64,000 nt of DNA from an uncultured Sphingomonadaceae bacterium. GTDB lineage: Bacteria; Pseudomonadota; Alphaproteobacteria; Sphingomonadales; Sphingomonadaceae. Numbering within the stretch: position 1 is the first letter of the stretch; the number at the start of each line of letters is the position of its first letter. This document shows, in pieces, positions 1 through 10,813 of this stretch. The stretch is from contig CAMLGC010000003.1 in the NCBI GenBank assembly GCA_946479505.1, forward strand, positions 22,004 through 86,003, read 5' to 3'. The notes under the pieces were generated by a model that was given only the letters and a program-made list of their open reading frames with translations, had not been told where the DNA came from and made no database searches. A program made the position numbers and the translations under genes.

Positions 1-2004
1 GGGAATGTCGCGGCGAAGGCCGTGACGACGGGCGCGTTGTTCATTGCGTGCGCGCTGTCGTGGCCGATTTTCATCTCGTACCTGTCGGGCACCGCCGCGC
101 CGAGCGTCGCGCCGGTGTTCGACTGGATCAATTCGGGCAGCATGCATGTCGCCTGGGCGCTGCGCGTCGATGCGCTGACCGCAGTGATGCTGGTGGTCGT
201 CACCAGCGTTTCGGCGCTCGTCCACCTTTATAGCTGGGGCTATATGGCGGAGGACCCGGACCAGCCGCGCTTCTTCGCCTATCTGTCGCTCTTCACCTTT
301 GCGATGCTGATGCTCGTGACCGCCAACAACATCGTCCAGATGTTCTTCGGCTGGGAGGGCGTGGGCCTCGCGAGCTACCTGCTCATCGGTTTCTGGTTCA
401 AGAAGCCGAGCGCCAATGCCGCGGCGATCAAGGCGTTCGTCGTCAATCGCGTCGGCGATCTGGGCTTCATGCTCGGCATCTTCGGCACCTTCCTGGTGTT
501 CGGCACGATCTCGATCCCCGAGATCCTCGCCGCGGCGCCGGGCATGGCCGGATCGACGATCGGCTTCCTGTGGTTCCGCGCCGACACGATGACGGTGCTG
601 TGCCTGCTGCTGTTCGTCGGCGCGATGGGCAAATCGGCGCAGTTGGGCTTGCACACCTGGTTGCCCGACGCGATGGAAGGCCCGACGCCCGTTTCCGCGC
701 TGATCCATGCGGCGACGATGGTGACGGCGGGCGTGTTCATGGTGTGCCGCCTGTCGCCGATGTTCGAGACCAGCCCGACGGCAATGGGCTTCGTCACCTT
801 CATCGGCGCCGCGACCTGCTTGTTCGCGGCGACGATCGGCTGCGTGCAGACCGACATCAAGCGCGTGATCGCCTATTCGACCTGCTCGCAGCTCGGCTAC
901 ATGTTCTTCGCTGCCGGCGTGGGCGCGTTCGGCGGGGCGATGTTCCACCTCTTCACGCACGCCTTTTTCAAGGCGTTGCTGTTCCTGTGCGCCGGCAGCG
1001 TGATCGTGGCGATGCACCACGAGCAGGACATGCGCTATTACGGGGCGCTTCGTAAGCACATTCCCATCACCTTCTGGGCGATGGTCGCGGGCACGCTCGC
1101 GATCACCGGCGTGGGTATTCCGGGGCTGTGGGGACTACCGCAGATCGGCTTTGCGGGTTTCCATTCGAAGGACGCGATCCTCGAGGCGAGCTTCGCGTCT
1201 GGATATGGCGGGCAGATCGCATGGTGGGTCGGCACCTTCGCGGCGCTGCTGACGAGCTTCTATTCATGGCGGCTGATCTTCCTTACCTTCTTCGGTGAGC
1301 CGCGCTGGGCGGCGTCCGAGCACATTCAACATGCGCTCCACGATGCGCACGGTCACGGTCACGACGACCCGGCGGGCGAGGATGCGGGCCACACGCCGGA
1401 CCCGCACGCCCCCGGGGCCAAGGAGCTTCCCAAGGGCACGGGCGGATACCATCCGCACGAAAGCCCGCTCTCGATCCTGATCCCGCTGATCCTGCTGTCG
1501 ATCGGTGCCGTGGCGGCCGGTTACGTCTTCCAGGAATATTTCATCGCGCCGGATGCGGGCGAGACTTTCTGGAAGGGCGCGATCTTCCATTCCGAGCATC
1601 TGATGCACGCGATGCACGAGGTGCCCGTGCTCGTGAAGCTCGGTCCGACGATCGCGATGCTGATCGGCCTGTGGATCGCGTGGCTCGCCTACATGCGCTC
1701 GACCGACATTCCGGCGCGCGCGGCCGAAGCGTTCGAGCCGGTGTACCGCTTCCTTCTCAACAAGTGGTATGTCGACGAGCTGTACGATTTCCTCTTCGTC
1801 CGCCCTGCCTTCGCGATCGGCCGTTTCTTCTGGAAGCGCGGCGACGAGGGCACGATCGACCGGTTCGGGCCGAACGGGCTCGCGGCTGTGATCGCGGGCG
1901 GAAGCCGCGTCGCGGGCCGGCTCCAGAGCGGTTATGTCTATACCTATGCGTTCGTCATGCTGATCGGGCTCACCGCCGCGGTCACCTGGGCGATCGCGGG
2001 CTGA
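1..2004 (+). CDS. nuoL: NADH-quinone oxidoreductase subunit L (5' partial)
   Basis: Membrane-arm antiporter-like subunit of respiratory complex I, which couples quinone reduction to proton translocation across the inner membrane. The reading frame is open from base 1, so the start codon lies left of the window; 667 residues are visible. Typical family segments are present: a [10 protein letters not shown] stretch, [46 protein letters not shown], and a C-terminal region with the long lateral helix. A histidine-rich hydrophilic loop encoded at about 1321-1420 is unusually rich in HGH and DPH runs. nuoM follows after a 9-base gap, so this is the end of a nuo operon. The GTG at 22 is an internal codon, not the start. 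Confidence 0.97.
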   Translation, partial: GNVAAKAVTTGALFIACALSWPIFISYLSGTAAPSVAPVFDWINSGSMHVAWALRVDALTAVMLVVVTSVSALVHLYSWGYMAEDPDQPRFFAYLSLFTFAMLMLVTANNIVQMFFGWEGVGLASYLLIGFWFKKPSANAAAIKAFVVNRVGDLGFMLGIFGTFLVFGTISIPEILAAAPGMAGSTIGFLWFRADTMTVLCLLLFVGAMGKSAQLGLHTWLPDAMEGPTPVSALIHAATMVTAGVFMVCRLSPMFETSPTAMGFVTFIGAATCLFAATIGCVQTDIKRVIAYSTCSQLGYMFFAAGVGAFGGAMFHLFTHAFFKALLFLCAGSVIVAMHHEQDMRYYGALRKHIPITFWAMVAGTLAITGVGIPGLWGLPQIGFAGFHSKDAILEASFASGYGGQIAWWVGTFAALLTSFYSWRLIFLTFFGEPRWAASEHIQHALHDAHGHGHDDPAGEDAGHTPDPHAPGAKELPKGTGGYHPHESPLSILIPLILLSIGAVAAGYVFQEYFIAPDAGETFWKGAIFHSEHLMHAMHEVPVLVKLGPTIAMLIGLWIAWLAYMRSTDIPARAAEAFEPVYRFLLNKWYVDELYDFLFVRPAFAIGRFFWKRGDEGTIDRFGPNGLAAVIAGGSRVAGRLQSGYVYTYAFVMLIGLTAAVTWAIAG

Positions 2005-2013
2005 GCGGGGGCC

Positions 2014-3555
2014 ATGCAAGGAATTCCGATTCTCTCGATCATGCTGGCGATCCCTGCGGTCGCCGCAGTGATCTGCCTGTTCCTCGACGCGAAGGGCGCA
2101 CGCTGGCTCGCGCTTGCAGCAACGCTGGTCGATCTAGCGCTCGGCATCGTGCTTTGGGCCAATTTCGATATCGGCGGGGCGCGCTGGCAGTTCGTCGAGA
2201 ACGTGCCGTTGTTCGGCAATTTCGGCTGGGCGTTGGGAATCGACGGCTTTGCGCTGATGCTCATCATGCTCAGCGTATTCCTGATGCCGATCTGCGTCGG
2301 CGCGAGCTGGCGCGCGATCACCGAGCGCGTTCCGGAATATATGGCGACGTTCCTCGTCACCGAGCTGCTGATGATCGGCACCTTCGCCGCGCAGGATCTG
2401 TTCCTGTTCTACATCTTCTTCGAAGGCGGCCTGATCCCGATGTTCCTCATCATCGGCATCTGGGGCGGCGCGAACCGTATCTACGCCTCGTACAAATTCT
2501 TCCTCTACACGCTGCTCGGCTCGGTGCTGATGCTGGTCGCGATGCTGTGGATGGCGAACGAGGCGGGCACGACATACATCCCGACGTTGCTCAGCCATGA
2601 CTTCCCCGTCCAGGCGCAGACGTGGTTGTGGCTCGCCTTCTTCGCGTCGTTCGCGGTCAAGATGCCGATGTGGCCGGTCCACACCTGGCTTCCCGACGCG
2701 CACGTCCAGGCGCCCACGGCGGGCTCGGTGATCCTGGCGGGCGTGCTGCTCAAGCTCGGCGGATATGGCTTCCTGCGCTTCTCGCTGCCGATGTTCCCGC
2801 AGGCTTCGGCCGATCTCACCTGGCTGATCTTCGGCCTTTCGGCGGTCGCGGTGATCTACACCAGCCTCGTCGCCCTGGTGCAGCAGGACATGAAGAAGCT
2901 GATCGCCTATTCGAGCGTAGCGCACATGGCGATCGTCACGATCGGCCTGTTCGCGTTCAACCAGCAGGGCATCGAAGGCGCGGTGATCGTGATGCTCTCC
3001 CACGGCCTCGTCTCGGGCGCGCTGTTTCTGTGCGTCGGCGTGATCTACGATCGGCTGCACACCCGCGAGATCAGTCGATATGGTGGTCTGGCGATCAACA
3101 TGCCGGTTTATGCCACGCTGTTCCTGCTGTTCACCATGGCCTCGATCGGCCTGCCGGGGACGAGCGGCTTCGTCGGCGAATTCCTGAGCCTTGCCGGCAC
3201 CTATCAGCTTTCGACCTGGATCGCGCTCCTCTGCACGACCGGCATCATTCTCGGCGCTGCCTATATGCTCTATCTCTATCGTCGCGTGGTGTTCGGCCAG
3301 ATCGTCCATGACGACGTCCGCACGATGCCCGATTTGTCGATGCGCGAATTGTGGCTGCTCGCCCCGATCGCCGCGGTGGTGCTGTGGATGGGCGTCTATC
3401 CGGAAAGCTTCCTCGCGCCGATCCGCGACGACGCCGCGATCCTCGTCGCCCGCGTCGCGCCCGCCGCGCCGCCCAGCGATTCGCAGCCGAGCGTTTCGCA
3501 GGCGACTGGGGACCACGCGCCCGCACCCACTGCGCATGGGGAGGCGCACCGATGA
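2014..3555 (+). CDS. nuoM: NADH-quinone oxidoreductase subunit M
   Basis: Second antiporter-like membrane subunit of complex I (513 residues). Recognisable features are the [18 protein letters not shown] segment with its conserved Glu in a transmembrane helix, and the [20 protein letters not shown] segment shared by proton-translocating NuoL/M/N subunits. About fourteen hydrophobic segments are apparent. The last ~30 residues are an Ala/Pro/Ser-rich hydrophilic tail. It starts 9 bases after nuoL, and its TGA overlaps the nuoN ATG as ATGA, so translational coupling is likely. Confidence 0.97.
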   Translation: MQGIPILSIMLAIPAVAAVICLFLDAKGARWLALAATLVDLALGIVLWANFDIGGARWQFVENVPLFGNFGWALGIDGFALMLIMLSVFLMPICVGASWRAITERVPEYMATFLVTELLMIGTFAAQDLFLFYIFFEGGLIPMFLIIGIWGGANRIYASYKFFLYTLLGSVLMLVAMLWMANEAGTTYIPTLLSHDFPVQAQTWLWLAFFASFAVKMPMWPVHTWLPDAHVQAPTAGSVILAGVLLKLGGYGFLRFSLPMFPQASADLTWLIFGLSAVAVIYTSLVALVQQDMKKLIAYSSVAHMAIVTIGLFAFNQQGIEGAVIVMLSHGLVSGALFLCVGVIYDRLHTREISRYGGLAINMPVYATLFLLFTMASIGLPGTSGFVGEFLSLAGTYQLSTWIALLCTTGIILGAAYMLYLYRRVVFGQIVHDDVRTMPDLSMRELWLLAPIAAVVLWMGVYPESFLAPIRDDAAILVARVAPAAPPSDSQPSVSQATGDHAPAPTAHGEAHR

Positions 3556-4997
3556 GCTACGCCACCATGCTCACGATCGCGCTGCCCGAGGTGGTGCTTT
3601 CGATCGGCGCGCTCGTGCTGATGCTCGTCGCCGCCTGGGGCGGGCAGGGGGCCACGCGGGCAATCTCGTGGGTGTCCGTGCTGGTGCTTGCGGGCGCCGG
3701 GATCGCGCTGCTCGGGCCCGCCTCGAGCGGCGTTGACGCCTTTTACGGGCTCTACCGCGCGGATGCGTTCGCGACCTATGCCAAGGTGCTGATCTATGCC
3801 GCCGCGGCAGTTGCGATCGTGATGGCGCCCGACTTCTTCGCACGCACCTCGGGCGATGATCTCAGGCCCGAATATCCGGTGCTGATTCTGCTTTCGGCGG
3901 TCGGCATGGGGATGATGGTCTCGGCCGCCGACCTGCTGAGCCTCTATGTCGGGCTCGAGCTCCAAAGCCTTGCGGCCTATGTGCTCGCGAGCTTCATGCG
4001 CCGCGATACGCGCTCGGCCGAGGCGGGGCTCAAATATTTCGTGCTCGGCGCGCTGGCGAGCGGCATTCTGCTCTACGGTATCTCGCTGGTGTACGGCTTC
4101 TCGGGCACGACCGCGTTCGGCGGTGTGGCGAGCGCCTATGCCGGCACCCGCTCGATGGGGCTGATGTTCGGGCTCGTCTTCGTGCTCGCGGGGCTCGCCT
4201 TCAAGATTTCGGCGGTGCCGTTCCACATGTGGACGCCCGATGTCTATGAAGGCGCGCCGACGCCGGTAACCGCCTTCTTTGCGAGCGCGCCCAAGGTCGC
4301 CGCGGTGGCGCTGGCGGTGCGCGTCGCGATCGAGGCGATGGGGCCGGCGACCTTCGAGTGGCGCCAGATCGTGATCTTCGCGAGCCTCGCGTCGATCTTC
4401 CTCGGCGCGGTCGCGGCGATCGGACAGACCAACATCAAGCGGCTGCTCGCCTATTCGTCGATCAACAACGTCGGTTTCGCGCTGGTCGGCCTCGCGGCGG
4501 GCACGCCCGATGGCGTGTCGTCGGTGCTGATCTACATGACGATCTACATCGTGATGACGCTCGGCAGCTTCCTCGTCGTGCTGCGCATGCGCGACGAGGA
4601 GGGGCGGCAGATCGAGACGATCGCGAGCCTGTCGGGCATGTCGAGCACGCGCCCGGGGCTCGCGCTCGCGCTGATGATCTTCATGTTCAGCCTTGCCGGC
4701 ATCCCGCCGCTGCTCGGCTTCTACGCCAAGCTGGCGGTGTTCAACGCGGCGGTCGCGGCAGGGCTATTCCCGCTCGCCGTAGCGGCGGTGGTCGGCTCGG
4801 TGATCGGCGCCTATTATTACCTGCGCATCATCAAGACGATGTATTTCGATGCGCCGGCACCCGCCTTCGCGGCGTCCGATAACGTCGTCGAGAACGGGCT
4901 GATCGCGGTGAGCGCGATCGCGGTGTCGCCGGTCGCCTATCTCGCGATTCCCGCGCTGACCGGCTGGTCGATGACGGCGGCGCAGGCGCTGTTCTGA
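3552..4997 (+). CDS. nuoN: NADH-quinone oxidoreductase subunit N
   Basis: Third antiporter-like subunit of complex I (481 residues). The frame is open further upstream inside nuoM, but the ATG at 3552 is chosen because it gives the usual NuoN N-terminus ([20 protein letters not shown]) and forms an ATGA overlap with the nuoM stop. The segment [20 protein letters not shown] and the helix with [16 protein letters not shown] are characteristic. It is the last nuo gene; its stop overlaps the apparent start of birA. Confidence 0.97.
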   Translation: MSYATMLTIALPEVVLSIGALVLMLVAAWGGQGATRAISWVSVLVLAGAGIALLGPASSGVDAFYGLYRADAFATYAKVLIYAAAAVAIVMAPDFFARTSGDDLRPEYPVLILLSAVGMGMMVSAADLLSLYVGLELQSLAAYVLASFMRRDTRSAEAGLKYFVLGALASGILLYGISLVYGFSGTTAFGGVASAYAGTRSMGLMFGLVFVLAGLAFKISAVPFHMWTPDVYEGAPTPVTAFFASAPKVAAVALAVRVAIEAMGPATFEWRQIVIFASLASIFLGAVAAIGQTNIKRLLAYSSINNVGFALVGLAAGTPDGVSSVLIYMTIYIVMTLGSFLVVLRMRDEEGRQIETIASLSGMSSTRPGLALALMIFMFSLAGIPPLLGFYAKLAVFNAAVAAGLFPLAVAAVVGSVIGAYYYLRIIKTMYFDAPAPAFAASDNVVENGLIAVSAIAVSPVAYLAIPALTGWSMTAAQALF

Positions 4998-5692
4998 CGA
5001 TCCGCACCGTCGTCGAGACCGGCTCCACCAATGCCGATCTGATCGCGCTCGCGCGGGACGGAGCGCCCGAGGGGCTGTGGCTCCGCGCCGAGCGACAGAC
5101 GGCGGGAAAGGGACGGCAGGGCCGCACGTGGCTTTCGCCGCCGGGCAATCTCACCGCGAGCACGATCGTGCGACTACGCCCGAGCGATCCGCCGGCGGCA
5201 ACGCTGGCGCTGGTCGCCGCGGTGGCACTGGAGGAGGCGGTGCGGCTTTTCGTCGACGGACCGTTGCTCAAATGGCCCAACGATCTGCTGCTTGATGGCG
5301 CCAAGCTCGCGGGCATCCTGCTCGAGCGCTCCGAGGATGCGGTGGTGATCGGCGTGGGCATCAACCTCGCCCATCATCCCGACGACACCGATCGGCCCGC
5401 CACCAGCCTCGCCGCGCATGGCGTCGCACCCGATCCGGCGATGTTTCTCGAAACGCTCGCCGACATCTTCGCCCGCTGGCTCGCTCGCTGGCGCGGCGAA
5501 GGCCTTGCACCCGTCCGCGACCGTTGGAGCGACCGCGCGCATCCACCCGGCACCGCGCTCGCCGTTCGGCTGCCCGACGGCACCTCGCTCGACGGGCTGT
5601 TCGAGCGGCTCGATGCCGACGGTGCGCTCATCCTGCGCTTGGCGGACGGGGTCCGGCGTGTCATTCACGCAGGCGACGTCTTCCTGATCTGA
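4994..5692 (+). CDS. birA: Biotin--[acetyl-CoA-carboxylase] ligase
   Basis: Attaches biotin to the biotin carboxyl carrier protein through biotinyl-AMP. Visible motifs are ETGSTNAD near the N-terminus, KGRQGRTW (the glycine/arginine-rich biotinyl-AMP loop) and [20 protein letters not shown] with the catalytic Lys. There is no N-terminal helix-turn-helix, so it should be a monofunctional ligase without repressor activity. The start is unusual. The conserved region begins directly after the nuoN stop and no ATG, GTG or TTG precedes it in frame until codon 59 (GTG at 5168), which would remove essential motifs. The CTG at 4994, overlapping the nuoN TGA as CTGA, is the best candidate. It sits between nuoN and coaX, a common alphaproteobacterial order. 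Confidence 0.9.
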   Translation: MTIRTVVETGSTNADLIALARDGAPEGLWLRAERQTAGKGRQGRTWLSPPGNLTASTIVRLRPSDPPAATLALVAAVALEEAVRLFVDGPLLKWPNDLLLDGAKLAGILLERSEDAVVIGVGINLAHHPDDTDRPATSLAAHGVAPDPAMFLETLADIFARWLARWRGEGLAPVRDRWSDRAHPPGTALAVRLPDGTSLDGLFERLDADGALILRLADGVRRVIHAGDVFLI

Positions 5693-5702
5693 GGGTCCGC
5701 CC

Positions 5703-6482
5703 ATGCTGCTCGCGATCGACGCCGGCAACACCAACATCGTCTTCGCGCTGGTCGAGCGACGCCAGGTCGTCGCGCGGTGGCGGATCGCGACCGACCCGCG
5801 GCGCACGGCCGACGAATATGCGGTGTGGCTGAGCCAGCTCCTCCAGCTCGAAGGCCATGCGCGCAGCGCGGTGACGGGCGTGCTCATCAGCACGGTGGTG
5901 CCGCGCGCGCTCCACAATCTCGAGGTGCTCGCGCGTAAATATTTCGGCGCCGAGCCGCTCGTTGCAGGGCGACCGCCGCTCGAATGGGGGATCGCGCTCG
6001 ATGTCGAGGAGCCGGATTCGGTGGGTGCCGACCGCGCGCTCAACGTCATCGCGGCGCATGCGCTGCACGAAGGCGACCTCATCATCATCGATTTCGGCAC
6101 CGCGACGACCTTCGACCTGGTCGACTATTCGGGCGCCTACAAGGGCGGCATCATCGCGCCGGGCATCAACCTGTCGCTCGATGCGCTGGTGACGGCGGCG
6201 GCCAAGCTGCCGCGCATCGCGATCGAGGCACCCCGGGGCAACAGCGTCGTCGGGCGCAACACCGTCGATCAGATGCATATCGGCATCTATTGGGGCTATA
6301 TCGCGATGATCGAGGGGCTGGTCGCGCGCATGAAGGCCGAGGTCGGCCGCCCGGCGACGGTGGTCGCGACCGGTGGGCTCGCGGTGCTGTTCGAGAAGCA
6401 TACCGAGGTGTTCGATGCGATCGAACCCGATCTGACCATCCAGGGGCTGGCCATGATGTGGGAGCGCGCCCATATCGACTGA
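5703..6482 (+). CDS. coaX: Type III pantothenate kinase
   Basis: First step of coenzyme A synthesis: ATP-dependent phosphorylation of pantothenate (259 residues, normal CoaX length). The ASKHA-fold signatures are visible: [18 protein letters not shown] at the N-terminus (phosphate-1 loop), a [11 protein letters not shown] motif, and [14 protein letters not shown] (phosphate-2). The ATG at 5703 lies 10 bases after the birA stop, consistent with co-transcription. Confidence 0.96.
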   Translation: MLLAIDAGNTNIVFALVERRQVVARWRIATDPRRTADEYAVWLSQLLQLEGHARSAVTGVLISTVVPRALHNLEVLARKYFGAEPLVAGRPPLEWGIALDVEEPDSVGADRALNVIAAHALHEGDLIIIDFGTATTFDLVDYSGAYKGGIIAPGINLSLDALVTAAAKLPRIAIEAPRGNSVVGRNTVDQMHIGIYWGYIAMIEGLVARMKAEVGRPATVVATGGLAVLFEKHTEVFDAIEPDLTIQGLAMMWERAHID

Positions 6483-6523
6483 ACCGGGCCTTCCCCCTTG
6501 CGGAGGTCTCTCCCGAATTCTTG

Positions 6524-6560
6524 GTGCCGCATCGGCACGAATCCCGGCGTTCGTCGGGAT
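6524..6560. repeat. Tandem short palindromes in the coaX-rnj spacer
   Basis: Two adjacent inverted repeats lie in the 94-base gap. The first is GTGCCG-CAT-CGGCAC (6524-6538). The second is ATCCCG with an 8-base spacer and CGGGAT (6541-6560). There is no T-tract, so it does not look like an intrinsic terminator. It resembles the short dispersed palindromes seen elsewhere in this window, and could also act as an mRNA processing or stability hairpin. Confidence 0.5.
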
Positions 6561-6576
6561 GATGATTGGAATGTGA

Positions 6577-8214
6577 ATGACTCCAGCTAACGAACTCCTC
6601 TTCCTCGCGCTCGGCGGCTCGGGCGAAATCGGCATGAACGTCAACTGCTACGGCTGCCGCGGCGAATGGCTGATGGTCGATTGCGGCGTGACCTTTGCCG
6701 ATCCCGATTACCCCGGCATCGACGTGATCCTGCCCGATCTCGGTTTCATCGAGAACCAGCTCGAGGGGCTGCAGGGCATCGTCATCACGCATGGGCATGA
6801 GGACCATATCGGCGCGCTTCCGTATCTCGCGCTCGATCTCGGCGTGCCGATCTATGCGACCGCGTTCGCGGCGGGGCTGATCCGCGGCAAGCTCGAGGAA
6901 GAAGGGATCGAGCGCGACGTGAAGCTCCACGTGATCGACCCCGGCGAGCGTTTCGGGTTGGGCCCGTTCGAATGCACCTTCGTTCCCGTCTCGCACTCGA
7001 TCCCCGAGGGCAATGCGCTGTTGATCGAGACGCCCTTCGGCCGCGTCTTCCACACCGGCGACTGGAAGCTCGACGAAGCGCCGGTGCTCGGCACCGCCTC
7101 GACCGCCGAGGCGCTGAGTGCGATCGGCGACAAGGGCGTGCTCGCATTGGTGTGCGATTCGACCAATGTCTTCAACGCCGAGGCGTCGGGCTCCGAAAGC
7201 GAGCTGCGCGCGGGGCTGCTCGACTGCGTCGCCAGCGCGCCGGCGCGCGTCTTGGTAACGACGTTCGCGTCGAATGCGGCGCGGCTCAAGACGCTGGGCG
7301 AGGTCGCGCGCGAAACCGGGCGGACCTTGTGCGTCGCGGGCCGCTCGCTCGACCGCATTCTGCGCGTCGCGCGGCAGACCGGCTATCTGCGCGACTTCCC
7401 CCCGGTGGTCGATTTCGACACCGCGATGCGGCTGCCGCGGAGCGAGGTAATGATCGTCGCGACGGGCGGGCAGGGCGAACCGCGCGCTGCCTTGTCGCGT
7501 GTCGCCGAGGGCACACACCCGATCGAGCTCCAGGCCGGCGACCGCGTGATCTTCTCGTCCAAGCAGATCCCCGGCAACGAGGTTGCGATCGGGCGGATCA
7601 TGAACCGGCTCGCCGCGCGCGGAATCGAGATGATTACCGAACGCCAGGCGCACATCCATGTCTCGGGTCATCCGGGACGCCCCGAGCTCGCGGCGATGTA
7701 CACGTGGATCAGGCCCGAGCTGCTGCTCCCCGTCCACGGCGAGATGCGGCACCTGATGGAGCAGGCGCGCTACGGGCTGTCGTGCGGCATCCCGCGCGCG
7801 CTCGTCCAGACCGACGGCGACATCGTCCGCCTCGCGCCCGGCGATCCGGAGAAGGTGGGGCATGCTCCGGTTGGGCGGCTGGTGCTCGATGGCGATGTTA
7901 TCCTGCCCGCCGACGGCGGCACGATCAACGAACGCCGCAAAATCGCAGCCAACGGCCATATCTCGGTTGCGGTAGCGATTGTGCCGGGTGGAGCGCTGAT
8001 CGGCGCGCCGCAGATCCGGCTCCAGGGCGTGCCGGTGGAGGAGGAGCGGGCGGCGTTCCTCGCCGAGGCGGCCGAAGCCGCCGCCGATGCGGTTCGCGAC
8101 GGCGCACGCGACCGTGAGGCACTGCGGGAGGCGGTCCGGCTGGCGGTCCGCCGCACCGCGACGCGCTGGACGGGCAAGAAGCCGATCGTCGACGTGCTTC
8201 TCATCGAGGGTTGA
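6577..8214 (+). CDS. rnj: Ribonuclease J (metallo-beta-lactamase / beta-CASP)
   Basis: Exo/endoribonuclease of mRNA decay and rRNA maturation (545 residues). The metallo-beta-lactamase zinc motif is present as VITHGHEDHIGALPYLA, followed by further metal ligands (FVPVSHSIPE, FHTGDWKLDE) and a beta-CASP region with HVSGHPGRPELAAMYTWIRP and LLPVHGEMRHL. The start is the ATG at 6577; the preceding spacer separates it from coaX. The last codon region touches the downstream DUF1467 gene. Confidence 0.95.
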   Translation: MTPANELLFLALGGSGEIGMNVNCYGCRGEWLMVDCGVTFADPDYPGIDVILPDLGFIENQLEGLQGIVITHGHEDHIGALPYLALDLGVPIYATAFAAGLIRGKLEEEGIERDVKLHVIDPGERFGLGPFECTFVPVSHSIPEGNALLIETPFGRVFHTGDWKLDEAPVLGTASTAEALSAIGDKGVLALVCDSTNVFNAEASGSESELRAGLLDCVASAPARVLVTTFASNAARLKTLGEVARETGRTLCVAGRSLDRILRVARQTGYLRDFPPVVDFDTAMRLPRSEVMIVATGGQGEPRAALSRVAEGTHPIELQAGDRVIFSSKQIPGNEVAIGRIMNRLAARGIEMITERQAHIHVSGHPGRPELAAMYTWIRPELLLPVHGEMRHLMEQARYGLSCGIPRALVQTDGDIVRLAPGDPEKVGHAPVGRLVLDGDVILPADGGTINERRKIAANGHISVAVAIVPGGALIGAPQIRLQGVPVEEERAAFLAEAAEAAADAVRDGARDREALREAVRLAVRRTATRWTGKKPIVDVLLIEG

Positions 8215-8219
8215 ACGGG

Positions 8220-8510
8220 ATGGCGTGGACCTCGTTCGTTGCGATCTATTTCCTGCTCTGGGTTTTCTCGGTGTTCCTGGTGCTCCCCTTCGGCGTGCGC
8301 ACCACCGACGAGGCCGGCGGCGAGCGCATCCCCGGGCAGGCCGACAGCGCCCCGCACGAGTTCCGCGCCGGGCGGATTGCGCTGCGCGTCACTGCGGTCG
8401 CGACAATGCTCTTCGTGTTGTTCGTGCTCAACTACGAATATGGCTGGGTAACCGCCGAAACGCTCGATTTCTTCGGCGGGACGGCGCCGGTGTACGACAG
8501 GCCAAATTAG
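8220..8510 (+). CDS. DUF1467 family small membrane protein
   Basis: A 96-residue protein with two transmembrane helices (about residues 4-24 and 58-78) around a short hydrophilic loop containing PFGVRTTDEAGG. This N-terminal pattern is typical of the alphaproteobacterial DUF1467 family; function unknown. The ATG at 8220 is preferred over a TTG at 8211 that overlaps the rnj stop. Its TAG stop overlaps the stop codon of the convergent gene on the other strand (shared TTAG). Confidence 0.85.
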   Translation: MAWTSFVAIYFLLWVFSVFLVLPFGVRTTDEAGGERIPGQADSAPHEFRAGRIALRVTAVATMLFVLFVLNYEYGWVTAETLDFFGGTAPVYDRPN

Positions 8511-10813
8511 GTCCGCAGCCTCTCGATCGCCTGGGCGAGCGCGACGTAGAGCTTGCCCATATCGGATGACAGCAACGTCACGCCCAATGGCGAGCCGTCG
8601 CGTTGCATCAGGATCGCGCGGAGCATCGCTTCGAAATCGTGGATGTAGCGATTGACCTGCTCGCGGAAGTCCGGCTCGTCGTCGTAGAGCGTCGCGATCT
8701 CGCGCGCTTCGGTGCCGTCGAGGAGCCGTACCGCGCGGCGGGTGAAGACGCCGCGATCACCCTTGAGATACGCGGCCCAGGCGCTGTCCGAGACGTCCTG
8801 CGACAGCGTCTTGCTGATGTCGATCGCGTTCGAATGGAGCGCCTCGATCAGGAGCGAGGCGCGGCGGGCGAAGCTGTTCTCTTCGGCCTCCTCGCGCTCG
8901 GCACGCGCCTGATCGATCTGGAGGTCGATCGCCGCGGTCGCCTCGGCGATCTTGGACATCTGTTCGGTCAGCCGCTCCGATGCGCGCCCGGCGGCGGCGA
9001 CAGCCGCATCCGCCGCATCGGCGATCGACGCGACCTGCCGCTCGACCGACACGTCGGCGGCGCGCTTCATCGCCTCGGCGCTCGCGGTTTCGAGCGAGCG
9101 CGCGGCCTCGGGGATGACGGTCGCGAGCGTCTCGCGAGCACGTTCGGCCGCCGCGCTGGCGGTGTCGCGCACGCGAATCAGCGCCTCGACCAGTTTGGGC
9201 GCGGCTTCCTCGGCGAAATCGTTGGTGCGCCCGATCGTCTCGTCGAACATGCGTCCGAGCGAATCGGCCTTGGCGCGGCCCGAATCGATCGTTTCGAGCA
9301 ATTTCGACGACAATGCGTCGAGCGTGGTGCGCTGGCCCTGGATGACCTGCGCGATCGCCTCGATCGCGTCGTGCGTGCTCTCGGCCGCGGTGACGAGCGC
9401 CAGCAGCTCGGGCTTGGCGCCGGCCACGACCTTGCGGCTCTCGCCGATCCGTGCGTCGAGCCGGGTGAGCGCCTCGGGCAGCGTCTCGTCGATCTCGCGC
9501 GCCGATGCGTCGAGCGCGGTGAGCAGATCCTCGGCGGTGCCGATCACGCGGCGCGCCATATCCTCGCCTGCGCGCAACGCCTCGGTCATCGCGTCGGCCG
9601 AGCCGCCCAATGCGCTCAGCGAACCGGCCAATTCCTGGTTGCGTACCATGCCGTCGGCGTGGAGCGTCGCGAGCCGACCTTCGATGTGCCCGATCCCGTC
9701 ATCCAGCCCGCCGAGCAGTACCTCGCTCGTCGCCTGCTGCTCGCCCAGCCGGCCCGCGAGCCGGTCGATCATCGATTCGATCCCCGCGATCCGCTCCGAA
9801 AGCCCCTCGACGCTGTCGCGTGTCGCGCGATCGAGCGCGGCCTGGTTGGTCTCGAGCATCGCGAGCATCGCCTCGCCCTGCGCGGCGATCCCCTTGCGGG
9901 CTTCGTCGACTGCGCCCGCGGTACGATCGAGCAGGCCGTCGACCGCGTTCGACATCTCGCCGGTGACGGCCTCGAGCCGCGCCCCCGCGGTCTCGCTGGT
10001 CGCCTCCATGCGCGCGATGTGCGCCGCCAGCTTCTGCGCCGCGCCGCCGGCGACGTTGTCCGCCTCGCGCCCGCGCTCCGCCAGCGCGGCGAGCTGCGCG
10101 TCGAGCGCAGCCGCCTGCTCGCCCGCAGTGAGCCCGAGCCCTTCGAGCGTGGTCTTCATCTCGCGCGTCTCGTCATGCGCGCGCGGCAGCGAGGCGAGCA
10201 GCACTTCGAGGCTTTTCTGCGCGCCGCCTGCGGAGGTTTCGAGCTGCCGGCTGTGCAGGCTGACGCTGGCGATTTCGTGCTCGACATCGCCGCGCAAGCT
10301 GCCGAGCCGGCTCGCGACGCCGTCGCCCATCGCCATCAGCACGTCGATCTGTTCGGCGAGCTTCTCGCGATTGTCGTCGAGCTGGCGCGCGAGGATCGCG
10401 ATCGTACGTTCCAGGCTCGCCGCCTCGGCCCGCATCGCCTGCGCGCTCTGGCCGAAGCGCTTCGCCTCGGCGCGGCTGGTGCGCATCGCCAGCAGCCAGA
10501 CGATGCCGATCAAAGCGGGCGGCACGCAGAGCGCAGCGAGAAGCTCGACCAGCTCGATCGGCGCCGGCGGCGTGATGAAGATGCCGCGCACGATCCACAA
10601 CATGCCCGCGAGCCAGGCCACGACCGCGACGATCGCGAGAGCGGGCCACAGCCAGGCCGCGCCCGACGGCTCCTCCTCTTCATCCGCGATCCACATGGGA
10701 TCGGCGTCGAGCGCCGCCTCGTTGTCGATCGCGTCCTGTTCGACCGCGATGTCGTGCGATTCGGCTTCCGCATCTTCGCGATGCAGGCCGACGATGTGCG
10801 AGCCCCCGTTCAT
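8507..10813 (-). CDS. Large coiled-coil inner-membrane protein, TipN-like architecture
   Basis: About 768 residues. The first ~50 are acidic and cytoplasmic. Two transmembrane helices follow (about 52-75 and 89-110), then ~650 residues of almost uninterrupted Ala/Glu/Arg-rich helix, probably coiled coil. No enzymatic motif is visible. This layout (two N-terminal membrane helices plus a long coiled coil) is that of TipN, the Caulobacter new-pole landmark; orthology is not shown, only architecture. The ATG at 10813 has a CAGGG stretch 5 bases upstream; an in-frame ATG at 10831 is the alternative. The gene diverges from the Hpt-like gene across 84 bases. Confidence 0.75.
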   Translation of the reverse strand: MNGGSHIVGLHREDAEAESHDIAVEQDAIDNEAALDADPMWIADEEEEPSGAAWLWPALAIVAVVAWLAGMLWIVRGIFITPPAPIELVELLAALCVPPALIGIVWLLAMRTSRAEAKRFGQSAQAMRAEAASLERTIAILARQLDDNREKLAEQIDVLMAMGDGVASRLGSLRGDVEHEIASVSLHSRQLETSAGGAQKSLEVLLASLPRAHDETREMKTTLEGLGLTAGEQAAALDAQLAALAERGREADNVAGGAAQKLAAHIARMEATSETAGARLEAVTGEMSNAVDGLLDRTAGAVDEARKGIAAQGEAMLAMLETNQAALDRATRDSVEGLSERIAGIESMIDRLAGRLGEQQATSEVLLGGLDDGIGHIEGRLATLHADGMVRNQELAGSLSALGGSADAMTEALRAGEDMARRVIGTAEDLLTALDASAREIDETLPEALTRLDARIGESRKVVAGAKPELLALVTAAESTHDAIEAIAQVIQGQRTTLDALSSKLLETIDSGRAKADSLGRMFDETIGRTNDFAEEAAPKLVEALIRVRDTASAAAERARETLATVIPEAARSLETASAEAMKRAADVSVERQVASIADAADAAVAAAGRASERLTEQMSKIAEATAAIDLQIDQARAEREEAEENSFARRASLLIEALHSNAIDISKTLSQDVSDSAWAAYLKGDRGVFTRRAVRLLDGTEAREIATLYDDEPDFREQVNRYIHDFEAMLRAILMQRDGSPLGVTLLSSDMGKLYVALAQAIERLRT

